Shown one piece after another: positions 6,472 through 13,739 of a DNA stretch of 13,740 bases. The stretch lies in NCBI GenBank assembly GCA_039808645.1, contig JBDHTL010000095.1, positions 1 to 13,740 of the forward strand. Reading direction: 5' to 3'. The notes beneath the pieces are model-generated. The model was not told the origin of the DNA. It saw only the letters and a program-made list of their open reading frames with translations, and made no database searches. The DNA comes from JAJXWB01 sp039808645. GTDB taxonomy: Bacteria; Pseudomonadota; Alphaproteobacteria; Rhizobiales; Beijerinckiaceae. How positions within the stretch are numbered: position 1 is the stretch's first letter; each line of letters starts with the position of its first letter. Both the position numbers and the translations under genes were made by a program.

Positions 6472-7668
6472 TCAGACCCCGAGCCTGTGGGCGCGCGCGG
6501 TGAAGAAGATGCCGGACGGCTTGGCCGCCTTGATCTCGGCCTTCTTCGCGCGCGTGCGCACGTCGTAGATGTCGATACGGTCGGCGTCGCGCACCGAAAT
6601 CCACACTTCGTGGCCGCGCGGCGTGAATTCGAGGTGCAGCACCGCGGGACCCGGCTTGAACGTGTGCACGATTTTTCGCGTGGGAATGTCCAGCACCTGC
6701 ACCGTGTCGTTGGCGGGATGCGCGAAATTGATCCACACTTCGCGCCCGTCCGGCCGCGCGACGCAGAACACCGGCTGGCTGTGCAGCGCGATACGGCCCT
6801 GCTCCTTCATCGTGTCGAGATCGAGGATCAGCGCCTCGTGCTGGCCTGCGGCCGGCACGACGAGGCTGCCGCCGCTCTGCGCCCATCCTTCGAGATGCGG
6901 CATCTTGTAGATAGGCAGCTTTTCGCGGCCGGCGTTGTAACCGGACGAGACGCGCTCGACCTTCAACTTGTCGGCCCAAAGGTCGATATGGGCGAATCCG
7001 TCTTCGCCGAACAGGCCGGCGATGAAGTGCCGCGCGTCGCTCGTCACATTGGCGTCGTAGGGCAGCTTGCCGACATCGTGGAACTTCGTCAGCACAGGCG
7101 TCATGCCTGCGGAGAAATCCGCGATCCAGATCTCGTTGGCGTCGTACAGCGCATAGGCGAAGCGGCGGCCGGGCAGATCGACGAGGCCGACCGTCTTGGA
7201 CTGCTTGCCGCCGAGGCCGACGGCGGGAACCGAGGCCAGCTCGCTCAGATCGTCGGCGTCGAAAACCTTGATGCCGCCGGGGGTATAATTGGACGCGACG
7301 ATCAGCGCGCCGTCGTCGGAGATCGCGCCGCCGATCGCATTGCCGGCCTGCACGACGCGCTTGTCGATGCGGCAGGCGAGCATGTCGACCTTGGTCAGGC
7401 CGCCGTCGCGCCCGAACACATAGGCGTAGCGTTCGCTCGGACCGAACACCGCGGTGGCGTGCGACAGGTCGCCGAGGCCCTCGATGCGAGAGACGACGCC
7501 ACGCGTCGTCGTGTCGACGATCAGGACGGAGCCGCTGGCGCGCTCGATGACGAGGCCGAGATCGCCCGTGCCGCGCGTCGGCGCGCACGCCGGCGCTTCG
7601 CCGGCGGCGAGCGCGGGGCTCGCGAGACCGGCCGCGACGCCGGCAGTGAGAAACGAACGTCTGTTCAT
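6472..7668 (-). CDS. nirF: NirF, heme d1 biosynthesis protein
   Basis: The product is 398 residues. The N-terminus MNRRSFLTAGVAAGLASPAL has a twin-arginine RRSFL motif and a cleavable signal ending in ALA around residue 21, so export by Tat is likely. No lipobox cysteine sits at the cleavage site (the first cysteine is C28), so it should be soluble in the periplasm. The rest is a d1-type beta-propeller related to NirS and NirN but without a cytochrome c domain. NirF is essential for heme d1 assembly and binds late intermediates; its exact reaction is not settled, to my knowledge. The start at 7668 overlaps the nirC stop in an ATGA, giving translational coupling. Confidence 0.93.
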   Translation of the reverse strand: MNRRSFLTAGVAAGLASPALAAGEAPACAPTRGTGDLGLVIERASGSVLIVDTTTRGVVSRIEGLGDLSHATAVFGPSERYAYVFGRDGGLTKVDMLACRIDKRVVQAGNAIGGAISDDGALIVASNYTPGGIKVFDADDLSELASVPAVGLGGKQSKTVGLVDLPGRRFAYALYDANEIWIADFSAGMTPVLTKFHDVGKLPYDANVTSDARHFIAGLFGEDGFAHIDLWADKLKVERVSSGYNAGREKLPIYKMPHLEGWAQSGGSLVVPAAGQHEALILDLDTMKEQGRIALHSQPVFCVARPDGREVWINFAHPANDTVQVLDIPTRKIVHTFKPGPAVLHLEFTPRGHEVWISVRDADRIDIYDVRTRAKKAEIKAAKPSGIFFTARAHRLGV

Positions 7669-7979
7669 TGCGGAAGACCCCGTTTCAAGGCTTCGGCGAT
7701 CCAGCGCGCGTCTGCTTCGCTGAGCAGGCCGCGCCAGGGCGGCATCGGTGTGCCGGGAACGCCGTCGAGAATGATTGAGGCGAGCGAGGCGGCGTCCTTC
7801 CCGGCGAGATCGTCTGGCGTGAGCGGCGCGCCGAGCCCGCCTTTCAACGTCATGCCGTGGCAGGAGCCGCAGTCCTCGCGCACGAGCGCGGTCAACTCGT
7901 TCCCGCGGTCGGCCGCGATCGCGGACGCCGTCGCGGCGATCACGGCGAGCGCGACGGCGATGTCAAGCCGGAGCGTCAT
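7665..7979 (-). CDS. nirC: NirC, small periplasmic c-type cytochrome (cytochrome c55x)
   Basis: The product is 104 residues. A signal peptide ends near AIAA (20-23). The heme c motif is CGSCH (C37, C40, H41), with the probable axial methionine in PMPPW (M79). This is a single-heme class I cytochrome of the size expected for NirC, which can pass electrons to NirS and has been proposed to take part in heme d1 maturation. The start at 7979 has GGAG seven bases upstream and overlaps the end of nirE by 17 bases; its stop overlaps the nirF start by 4. No other electron donor gene (nirM, azurin or pseudoazurin) is in the window, so NirC may be the local donor, which is an inference. Confidence 0.92.
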   Translation of the reverse strand: MTLRLDIAVALAVIAATASAIAADRGNELTALVREDCGSCHGMTLKGGLGAPLTPDDLAGKDAASLASIILDGVPGTPMPPWRGLLSEADARWIAEALKRGLPQ

Positions 7980-8736
7980 CGTGGAGCTCCGCCGCGATCG
8001 CCGCGTCGCCCAGCGCCGGAATGCGTTCGACCGCCTCGCCGACGATGAACAGGACGGGCGAGGTCAGCCGCTCGCCGCGCGCGATGTCGGCGATGTCGGC
8101 GAGAACGCCGAAGGCGCAGCGCTGTTGCGGCGTCGTCGCGCGGCTGACCGCGACCGCCGGCGTCGCCGGATCGCGACCATGCGCGATCATCGCGCGCGCG
8201 ATCTCGGCCATGTTCGAAAGACCCATGTAGATGGCGAGCGTCGTCGCCGGGTCGCTCATGCCGGCCCAGTCGAGATCGAGCGCGCCATTGTCCTGGCGGT
8301 GGCCGGTGACGTAGCGCAGGCTGGTCGCGGTCCCGCGCAGCGTCAGCGGCAGGCCGAGCGCGGCGGCAGCGCCCTGCGCGGCGGTCACGCCAGGAGTGAT
8401 GTCGAAGGCGACGCCGGCGGCGGCAAGATGGGCGGCTTCCTCGCCGCCGCGGCCGAAGACCAGCGGATCGCCGCCCTTCAGCCGCACGACATGGTGGTAG
8501 CGTTGGGCGAGGCGCACGAGCAGTTCGTTGATGCGCTGCTGCGGCACGGGATGATCGCCGGAGGATTTGCCGACGTCGATGCGCGGCGCGCGCGACGGCG
8601 CGAAATCGAGAATCTCGGGAGAGACGAGACGGTCGTAGACGACGACGTCGGCCGCCTCGATGGCGCGCAGGGCGCGCAGCGTCAGGAGGTCCGGGGCTCC
8701 GGGGCCTGCGCCGATGAGGTGAACGATGCCGGTCAT
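7963..8736 (-). CDS. nirE: NirE, uroporphyrinogen-III C-methyltransferase
   Basis: The product is 257 residues, the length of a stand-alone uroporphyrinogen-III methyltransferase without the CysG dehydrogenase/chelatase part. Diagnostic motifs are the glycine-rich LIGAGPGAPDLLTLRA (7-22), VVRLKGGDPLVFGRGGEE (83-100), PGVTAAQGAAAALGLPLT (115-132) and IYMGL (169-173). It uses two S-adenosylmethionine molecules to make precorrin-2, the first committed step from uroporphyrinogen III toward siroheme and heme d1, in the cytoplasm. The nir-operon position makes it NirE rather than CobA or CysG. Oxidation and iron insertion must come from a gene outside the window. The start at 8736 has only a weak ribosome site (GGAC). 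A strong hairpin ends 22 bases upstream, so its expression may be set separately from nirS. Confidence 0.93.
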   Translation of the reverse strand: MTGIVHLIGAGPGAPDLLTLRALRAIEAADVVVYDRLVSPEILDFAPSRAPRIDVGKSSGDHPVPQQRINELLVRLAQRYHHVVRLKGGDPLVFGRGGEEAAHLAAAGVAFDITPGVTAAQGAAAALGLPLTLRGTATSLRYVTGHRQDNGALDLDWAGMSDPATTLAIYMGLSNMAEIARAMIAHGRDPATPAVAVSRATTPQQRCAFGVLADIADIARGERLTSPVLFIVGEAVERIPALGDAAIAAELHDDAPA

Positions 8737-8758
8737 GGGTCGAAGTCCGGAAGAGAGA

Positions 8759-8782
8759 GGCGGCGGGGCGAACCCCGCCGCC
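8759..8782 (-). terminator. Strong GC hairpin with UUCG loop in the nirS-nirE gap
   Basis: Read on the minus strand, the sequence is GGCGGCGGGG, loop TTCG, then CCCCGCCGCC: a perfect 10-base-pair stem closing a tetraloop. It begins nine bases after the nirS stop and ends 22 bases before the nirE start. The following bases TCTCTCTTCC are pyrimidine-rich but not a true T-run. It could be a partial terminator or a 3' stabiliser of nirS messenger RNA. Either would give much more NirS than biosynthetic enzyme from one promoter. The structure is seen; the function is inferred. Confidence 0.7.
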
Positions 8783-8791
8783 CGCCTGTCG

Positions 8792-10588
8792 TCAGTAGAT
8801 GTCCTTACGGGTGTTGTAGAGATTGAACTTACCCGTGGGCGTGATCAGGTTGGCGTCCTTGATCACGGACTTCAGCTTCAGCGTCTTGTCGTCGACGACG
8901 ACGATCGCCGATTCCTGGGTCTTGCCGTTCCACACGGAGAACCAGATTTCCGAGCCGTCCTTGTTGAATTCCGGCTGGACGACGCGGCGCTGGCCCTGGG
9001 TGATGCCCGACCATTCGCCGATGGGCAGGACCGTGTATTTCGGCTTGTCCTTCGCGAGGTCCGCGATCTTGAACACCGCGACGCTGGAAGACGTGTCGGC
9101 TTCAGGATTGAGCGGCGTGTCGATGTAGAGATTCGCCGACTTCGGATGCGACTTCACGAACAGCGAGCCGCCTCCCTGGCCGTCGACCTTCTGCACGACT
9201 TTCCACGCATACTGGGCATGCTTGTCCGGGTCCGTGCCGATGAAGGACACCGCCTCGTCGCCGAGATGCGAGGTCACCCACACCGGCCCGTACTTCGGAT
9301 GGATGATGTTGGCGCCGCGGCCCGGATGCGGCGTCTTGCCCTCGGAATCGACCACCTTCACCAGACGGCCGGTCTTGGTGTCGATGATGCCGACCTTGTT
9401 ACGGGCGTTGGCGGCCACCAGCAGGTAGCGGCCGGACTTGTCGAAGCCGCCGTCATGCAGGAAGCGCTCGGACGGGATCGACCGCACCTTGAGCTGCACG
9501 ATGTCGGAGTAATCGATCGCATCGATGACGCCGCGCTCCTTCACGTTGACGTACCATTCCGGCGCGTAGTGGGAGGCGAAGATGCCGGCCACGCGCGGTT
9601 CGGGATGATATTCCATCGTGTCGTAGGTCATGCCGCGGGTCGACACGATCTTGATCGGCTCGAGCGTCGGGCCGTCCATGATCACGTATTGCGGCGGCCA
9701 GTAGGAGCCGGCGATCGCCAGCTTGTCCTCGAAGCCCTTGAACTTCGAGGTGTCGACCGAACGCGCTTCCGAACCGACCTTCACCTCGGCGACGATCGTC
9801 GGGGTCGGCGTCCACAGGTCGATCAGGTCGATCTTGGCGTCGCGACCGATCACGTAGAGGTAGCGGCCCGAGGCGGACACGCGCGAAATGTGCACGGCGT
9901 AGCCGGTCTTGATGCGCGTGACGATCTTCTTCGACGCGCCGTCGATCAACGCCACCTCGCCGGCGTCGCGCAGCGTCACCGAGAAGATGTTGTCGAGGTC
10001 GAGATCGTTCATCTTCTTGGTCGGACGCTTGTCGACCGGAACGATCACCTTCCAGGTGTCCTTCATCTCCTTCATGCCGAATTCCGGCGGTGTCGCCGGC
10101 TCGTTGAGGAGGTAGCGGGCCATGACGTCGACCTGCTCCTTGGTCAGCTCGCCCGAAGTGCCCCAGTTGGGCATGCCGGCCGGCGATCCGTAGGTGATGA
10201 AGTCGCGCAGATATTCGTAGCCCTTCGCCTTGGTGACGTCGGTGGTCAAAGCCTTGCCGGTCGCGCCCTTGCGCAGCACGCCGTGGCAGCCCGCGCAGCG
10301 CTCGAAGAATATCTTGTTGGCCTGGGCGAATTCTTCAGCGGTAAGCTTGGGATCGCCTGGCTTCTGGCCGGGCTGCTCCATCTTTTCGCCGCTCATCGTA
10401 TTGAGGCTCGGCACGTAGGGCGGAACGCCGCTCTTGTCGCCGTGGTCCTTGGGAGGCGCCGCAGCCGGCGCCGCGGCCGGCGCCTGCGCCTGCTGCGCGT
10501 TCGCGAGCGGAACGATCGCCGTCGCGGCCAGCAATGCCGCCGCCCCGATCAACCCCAGCCGCCCCAACCTTCTTTTCATGTCAGTCAT
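8792..10588 (-). CDS. nirS: NirS, cytochrome cd1 nitrite reductase
   Basis: The product is 598 residues. A Sec signal peptide ends at ANA (29-31), and an alanine/proline-rich segment (34-46) follows. The cytochrome c domain has CAGCH (C98, C101, H102) and a candidate axial methionine in GMPNW (M139). The d1 propeller carries GYAVHISR (heme d1 proximal histidine) and the conserved ASHYAPE and FLHDGG segments, which likely hold the active-site histidines. The C-terminus is TPTGKFNLYNTRKDIY. It reduces nitrite to nitric oxide in the periplasm. H49 and Y58 align with the His17 and Tyr25 ligands of the Paracoccus pantotrophus enzyme. The start at 10588 has AGGAG eight bases upstream; an in-frame ATG at 10579 is a less likely alternative, and extension further upstream runs through the promoter. 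It is first in the nirSECF-DL-GHJN operon. Confidence 0.98.
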   Translation of the reverse strand: MTDMKRRLGRLGLIGAAALLAATAIVPLANAQQAQAPAAAPAAAPPKDHGDKSGVPPYVPSLNTMSGEKMEQPGQKPGDPKLTAEEFAQANKIFFERCAGCHGVLRKGATGKALTTDVTKAKGYEYLRDFITYGSPAGMPNWGTSGELTKEQVDVMARYLLNEPATPPEFGMKEMKDTWKVIVPVDKRPTKKMNDLDLDNIFSVTLRDAGEVALIDGASKKIVTRIKTGYAVHISRVSASGRYLYVIGRDAKIDLIDLWTPTPTIVAEVKVGSEARSVDTSKFKGFEDKLAIAGSYWPPQYVIMDGPTLEPIKIVSTRGMTYDTMEYHPEPRVAGIFASHYAPEWYVNVKERGVIDAIDYSDIVQLKVRSIPSERFLHDGGFDKSGRYLLVAANARNKVGIIDTKTGRLVKVVDSEGKTPHPGRGANIIHPKYGPVWVTSHLGDEAVSFIGTDPDKHAQYAWKVVQKVDGQGGGSLFVKSHPKSANLYIDTPLNPEADTSSSVAVFKIADLAKDKPKYTVLPIGEWSGITQGQRRVVQPEFNKDGSEIWFSVWNGKTQESAIVVVDDKTLKLKSVIKDANLITPTGKFNLYNTRKDIY

Positions 10589-10672
10589 GTCGCACTCTCC
10601 TCTCGGTGGCGTTGGTGGGTAACCTGCATCGGGCAATGATCGCCTTGACATTGGATAGTCGTGGGGGGCCCG

Positions 10673-10694
10673 CGCCTTGATCCTCGTCAAGGCG
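10673..10694. promoter_or_regulatory. FNR/DNR-type palindrome in the divergent nirS-nirI control region
   Basis: CGCCTTGA (10673-10680) and TCAAGGCG (10687-10694) are perfect 8-base arms around TCCTCG. The core TTGATCCTCGTCAA (10677-10690) matches TTGAT-N4-ATCAA at 9 of 10 defined positions. Its centre at 10683.5 lies 95 bases from the nirS start and 55 from the nirI start. Toward nirS, a weak -10 candidate TATCCA (minus strand, 10657-10652) puts the start near 10645-10642, so the box is near -40. Toward nirI, a class II start would fall near 10725. One box may therefore serve both directions. In Paracoccus the nirI-nirS gap is likewise controlled by an NNR-type box. Confidence 0.82.
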
Positions 10695-10738
10695 AAGCGG
10701 GCGATTGCGGCGGACTGATGCGGCCGGAAGGAGCGATG

Positions 10739-12802
10739 ATGTTCGGCGGCCGCTCGTTGCGCGCTGGCGTCCTGATTCTTTGCGCCATCGCAAGTCTGAT
10801 ATCCAGCGTCGCGCGCGCCGCGCCGGGCGATCTGCGCGCGTATGCGCGCGAACAATTCGGCCAGGGCGTCGAGCTGCGCGACCACAAGACCGACGAGGGC
10901 GCGGTGATCGAGGCCTGGCGCGACGGCGCCTATGTGGGCCTCGCCTTCTCGACCTGGGACCTGATCAAGTCGGTCGGCTATTCCGGCCAGCCGATCGACA
11001 TCTGGGCCACGCTCGATCCCGCGCTCGTCGTCAGCGGCGCGCGGCTCATGCGCCAGACCGAGCCGCTGCTGGTGATCGGCCTGCGGCCAGAGCAACTGGA
11101 AGAGCTCGTCGCCGGCCAATCGGGCCTCGACATCAGATCGCTGAAGCGCGTCGTCGCGGTCGACGGCGCGAAGGTGGTCGACCACATTTCCGGCGCCACG
11201 ATATCGTCGAACGTCCTGCGCGACTCGGTCATCCGCGCCGCGCGCAAGGCCGCGCGCGTTTCCGGCCGCCTCGGCGGCGCAAGCAAGATTCTGCGCGACA
11301 AGTTCGAAGAAAACGACTGGCGAACGCTATCGGCGGCCGGCATCGTCGTCGAGCGCAAGATTCATGCGTCCGACATGGCGGGCGCGAGCGCAGGCGCCGA
11401 ATCGCGCGACCAGCCGATCCTCGACATATTCGTCGCGCTGGCGACGCCCGCCGGCGTCGGGATCAACCTGATCGGCCGCAAGCACTACGAACAGATCATG
11501 TCGACCGCCGGCCCGGACGACGATCTCGTGATGATCGGCGCCAACGGCCTTCTGTCGATCAAGGGCGCGCGATGGCGCGAGACCGGCGTCTTCGAACGGC
11601 TGGCGATCGTGCAGGAGGCGCGCACCATCCGCCTGACCCGCGAGATGCACCGCGCCTTCGACAAGGTGGAGGCCGAATACGCGCCCGATCTGCGCGAGCG
11701 GGCGATCTTCGTCGTGCCGCACGCGAGCGGTTTCGACGCGACCAAGCCCTGGCGCCTGCAGGTTCTGGCGGTGCGCAGGACGACCGAAGGATCGGAAACG
11801 GCGCAGGCTTTCGAAATCCCCTACGCGGTTCCCGCGGACTATGTCGCGCGCGCGCAACCGGACGCGGCGGTCGTGGGCGACGAGGCCCTGTGGGAGCGGG
11901 CATGGAGCGAACGCCGCTACGAGATCGGCACGCTTCTGGTGATGCTCGGCGCGCTCGTCCTGATTCTCCTGTTCCAGGACCAGCTCGCCGCCCGGCCGAA
12001 ACTCTACAGGGCGACGCGCATCGTTTTCATGGCGGCGACGCTCGGCTTCATCGGCCTGTTCGCGCGCGCGCAGCTCTCGGTGGTGCATGTCGTGACCTTC
12101 GCGCATGCGCTGCGCACCAATTTCCAATGGTCGTTCTTTCTGCTCGATCCCCTGATCTTCCTGCTCTGGGGCTTTGTCGCGGTGGCCATGCTGTTCTGGG
12201 GGCGCGGCGTCTTCTGCGGCTGGCTCTGTCCTTTCGGCGCGCTGCAGGAACTGCTGAACGAAGCCGCCCGGCGTCTGCGCATTCCGCAGGTCGAGGCGCC
12301 GTGGCCGCTGCACGAGCGGCTGTGGATCATCAAGTATCTCGTGTTCCTGGCGATCTTCGCGCTGTCGCTGAACGACATGAAGACGGCCTTCGTCGCGGCG
12401 GAAGCCGAACCGTTCAAGACCGTGGTCGCCCTGCATTTCCAGCGGTCGTGGCCGTTCGTCGTCTTCGCGCTGGCGCTGCTGGCCGCCGGCCTGTTCGTGC
12501 GCCGCTTCTATTGCCGCTATCTCTGCCCGCTCGGCGCGGCGCTCGCGATCCCTGCGCGCATGCGGATGTTCGAATGGCTGAAGCGTCGTCCGCAATGCGG
12601 CCGCGAGTGCCGGCAATGCGCGGTCCATTGCCCTGTCGGCGCCATCTATCCCAACGGCGCGATCAGCCCGAACGAGTGCATTTATTGCCTCAACTGCCAG
12701 TCGCTCTATCACGATCCGACCGTCTGCATGGGGCTGAAGGCGCGCGCCGGGCGCCAGGCCGCGCGCGAGCAGATCGCCAAGGGAGCCGCCAATGCGGGCT
12801 GA
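10739..12802 (+). CDS. nirI: NirI, NosR-like membrane flavo-iron-sulfur protein
   Basis: The product is about 687 residues. A signal peptide covers about 5-27. A periplasmic FMN-binding domain contains SGATISS, where T154 is the expected covalent FMN site. About five to six membrane helices (roughly 395-600) carry the CGWLCP (C493, C497) and CRYLCP (C592, C596) motifs. A C-terminal two-cluster ferredoxin domain has C620, C624, C627, C631 and C647, C650, C653, C663. NosR and NirI share this plan; NirI is required for nirS expression in Paracoccus and may also be a redox partner. It is called NirI, not NosR, because it diverges from nirS and no nosZ is visible. ATG 10739 is chosen since AAGGAG (10728-10733) is five bases upstream; ATG 10736 is the alternative. 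It overlaps nirX by 11 bases. Confidence 0.87.
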   Translation: MFGGRSLRAGVLILCAIASLISSVARAAPGDLRAYAREQFGQGVELRDHKTDEGAVIEAWRDGAYVGLAFSTWDLIKSVGYSGQPIDIWATLDPALVVSGARLMRQTEPLLVIGLRPEQLEELVAGQSGLDIRSLKRVVAVDGAKVVDHISGATISSNVLRDSVIRAARKAARVSGRLGGASKILRDKFEENDWRTLSAAGIVVERKIHASDMAGASAGAESRDQPILDIFVALATPAGVGINLIGRKHYEQIMSTAGPDDDLVMIGANGLLSIKGARWRETGVFERLAIVQEARTIRLTREMHRAFDKVEAEYAPDLRERAIFVVPHASGFDATKPWRLQVLAVRRTTEGSETAQAFEIPYAVPADYVARAQPDAAVVGDEALWERAWSERRYEIGTLLVMLGALVLILLFQDQLAARPKLYRATRIVFMAATLGFIGLFARAQLSVVHVVTFAHALRTNFQWSFFLLDPLIFLLWGFVAVAMLFWGRGVFCGWLCPFGALQELLNEAARRLRIPQVEAPWPLHERLWIIKYLVFLAIFALSLNDMKTAFVAAEAEPFKTVVALHFQRSWPFVVFALALLAAGLFVRRFYCRYLCPLGAALAIPARMRMFEWLKRRPQCGRECRQCAVHCPVGAIYPNGAISPNECIYCLNCQSLYHDPTVCMGLKARAGRQAAREQIAKGAANAG

Positions 12803-13739
12803 ACCCACCAGGCGCCGCGTCCTGCGCATTCTGGCCGCGGCCGCCGCCATCTCGATCGCGCCGCGCGCCGGCGCCCGGAGCCTCGAATGGCGCGGCTCCG
12901 CCCTCGGCGCGGACGTCTCGATTCTCTTCTCCGGCGCAAGCTCCGCCGATGCGGAGACGGCGGTCGCGCGCATCCTCGCGGAGGTCGAGCGGCTTGAATC
13001 GATCTTCAGCCTGCAGCGTGGCGATTCCGAACTGGCGCGGCTGAACGCCGCGGGCCGGCTCGACGCGCCGTCGCCCGATCTCGTGCACGTTCTCTCCCGG
13101 TCGCGCGAGGCGCATCGGGCGACGCGCGGCCGGTTCGACCCGACGGTGCAGGCGCTGTGGCGGCTTCACGTCGACTGGTATGCGGCGGACCGATCGAGGC
13201 CGTCCCCGGGCGAAGGCGACATTGCGAAAGCGCGCGCTGCGGTCGGCCTCGGCCGCGTCCGTTCGGCGCCGGACGCGATAGAACTGCCGGCGGGCGGCGC
13301 GCTCACCCTCAACGGCATCGCGCAGGGCCACATCACCGACCGCGCGACCGCCCTGCTGCGCGAAGCCGGCTTTCGGCATGTGCTCGTCGATCTCGGCGAG
13401 ACGCGCGCCATCGACGCGCGCGCCGACGGCGCCGCCTGGCGCCTCGCCCTGCCGGACGGTCGCGGCGTCGGGCTCGCGGATTGCGCGCTGTCGACGTCGT
13501 CCGGCGCGGCGACGGCGCTCGGCGACAACGGCGACCATCACATCTTCGATCCGACGACCGGCCGCCCTGCCCGCCATTGGCGCTGGCTCGCCGTCGCGCA
13601 TCGTTCCGCGACCATGGCCGACGCCATGTCGACCGGCCTCTATTGCCTGCCGCCCGAGGAGGCTGCGCGCGCCGCCCGCGCGACGCCGGGCGTGCGCATG
13701 TGGGGCGAAGCGGCCGGCAGCGAATTGATCGAGACCTAG
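12792..13739 (+). CDS. nirX: NirX, ApbE-family FAD:protein FMN transferase
   Basis: The product is 315 residues and complete; its TAG ends one base before the window does. The N-terminus has RRRVLRI followed by an alanine-rich stretch, a Tat-like signal ending near AGA. ApbE-family motifs follow: RFDPTVQALW, TLNGIAQGHITDRA, LVDLGETRAI, HHIFDPTTGRPA and TMADAMSTGLYCLP; the acidic and threonine residues of the last should bind Mg2+ and FAD. ApbE proteins transfer FMN from FAD onto a threonine of a partner protein in the periplasm. The natural partner is NirI, encoded immediately upstream and carrying the SGAT acceptor motif. The start at 12792 has GGGAG six bases upstream and lies within the end of nirI. 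NosX is the equivalent in nos clusters and cannot be fully excluded by sequence. Confidence 0.88.
   Translation: MRAEPTRRRVLRILAAAAAISIAPRAGARSLEWRGSALGADVSILFSGASSADAETAVARILAEVERLESIFSLQRGDSELARLNAAGRLDAPSPDLVHVLSRSREAHRATRGRFDPTVQALWRLHVDWYAADRSRPSPGEGDIAKARAAVGLGRVRSAPDAIELPAGGALTLNGIAQGHITDRATALLREAGFRHVLVDLGETRAIDARADGAAWRLALPDGRGVGLADCALSTSSGAATALGDNGDHHIFDPTTGRPARHWRWLAVAHRSATMADAMSTGLYCLPPEEAARAARATPGVRMWGEAAGSELIET

Noticed and set aside
10450..10495. GC-rich inverted-repeat-like stretch near the nirS 5' end.
   Set aside because: It codes the alanine/proline-rich segment of NirS; a regulatory role is not needed to explain it.
1647..10639. Very long open reading frames on the plus strand opposite the nir operon (for example 1647-3317, 6469-8826 and 8726-10639).
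   Set aside because: They are rich in Arg, Asp, Val and His with no recognisable domain, and they run exactly opposite well-identified genes. This is the usual shadow of high-GC coding sequence.
10589..11185. An in-frame extension of nirS upstream to 11185.
   Set aside because: It would run through the promoter box and into nirI on the other strand. The start at 10588 has a strong ribosome site and leads directly into a signal peptide.
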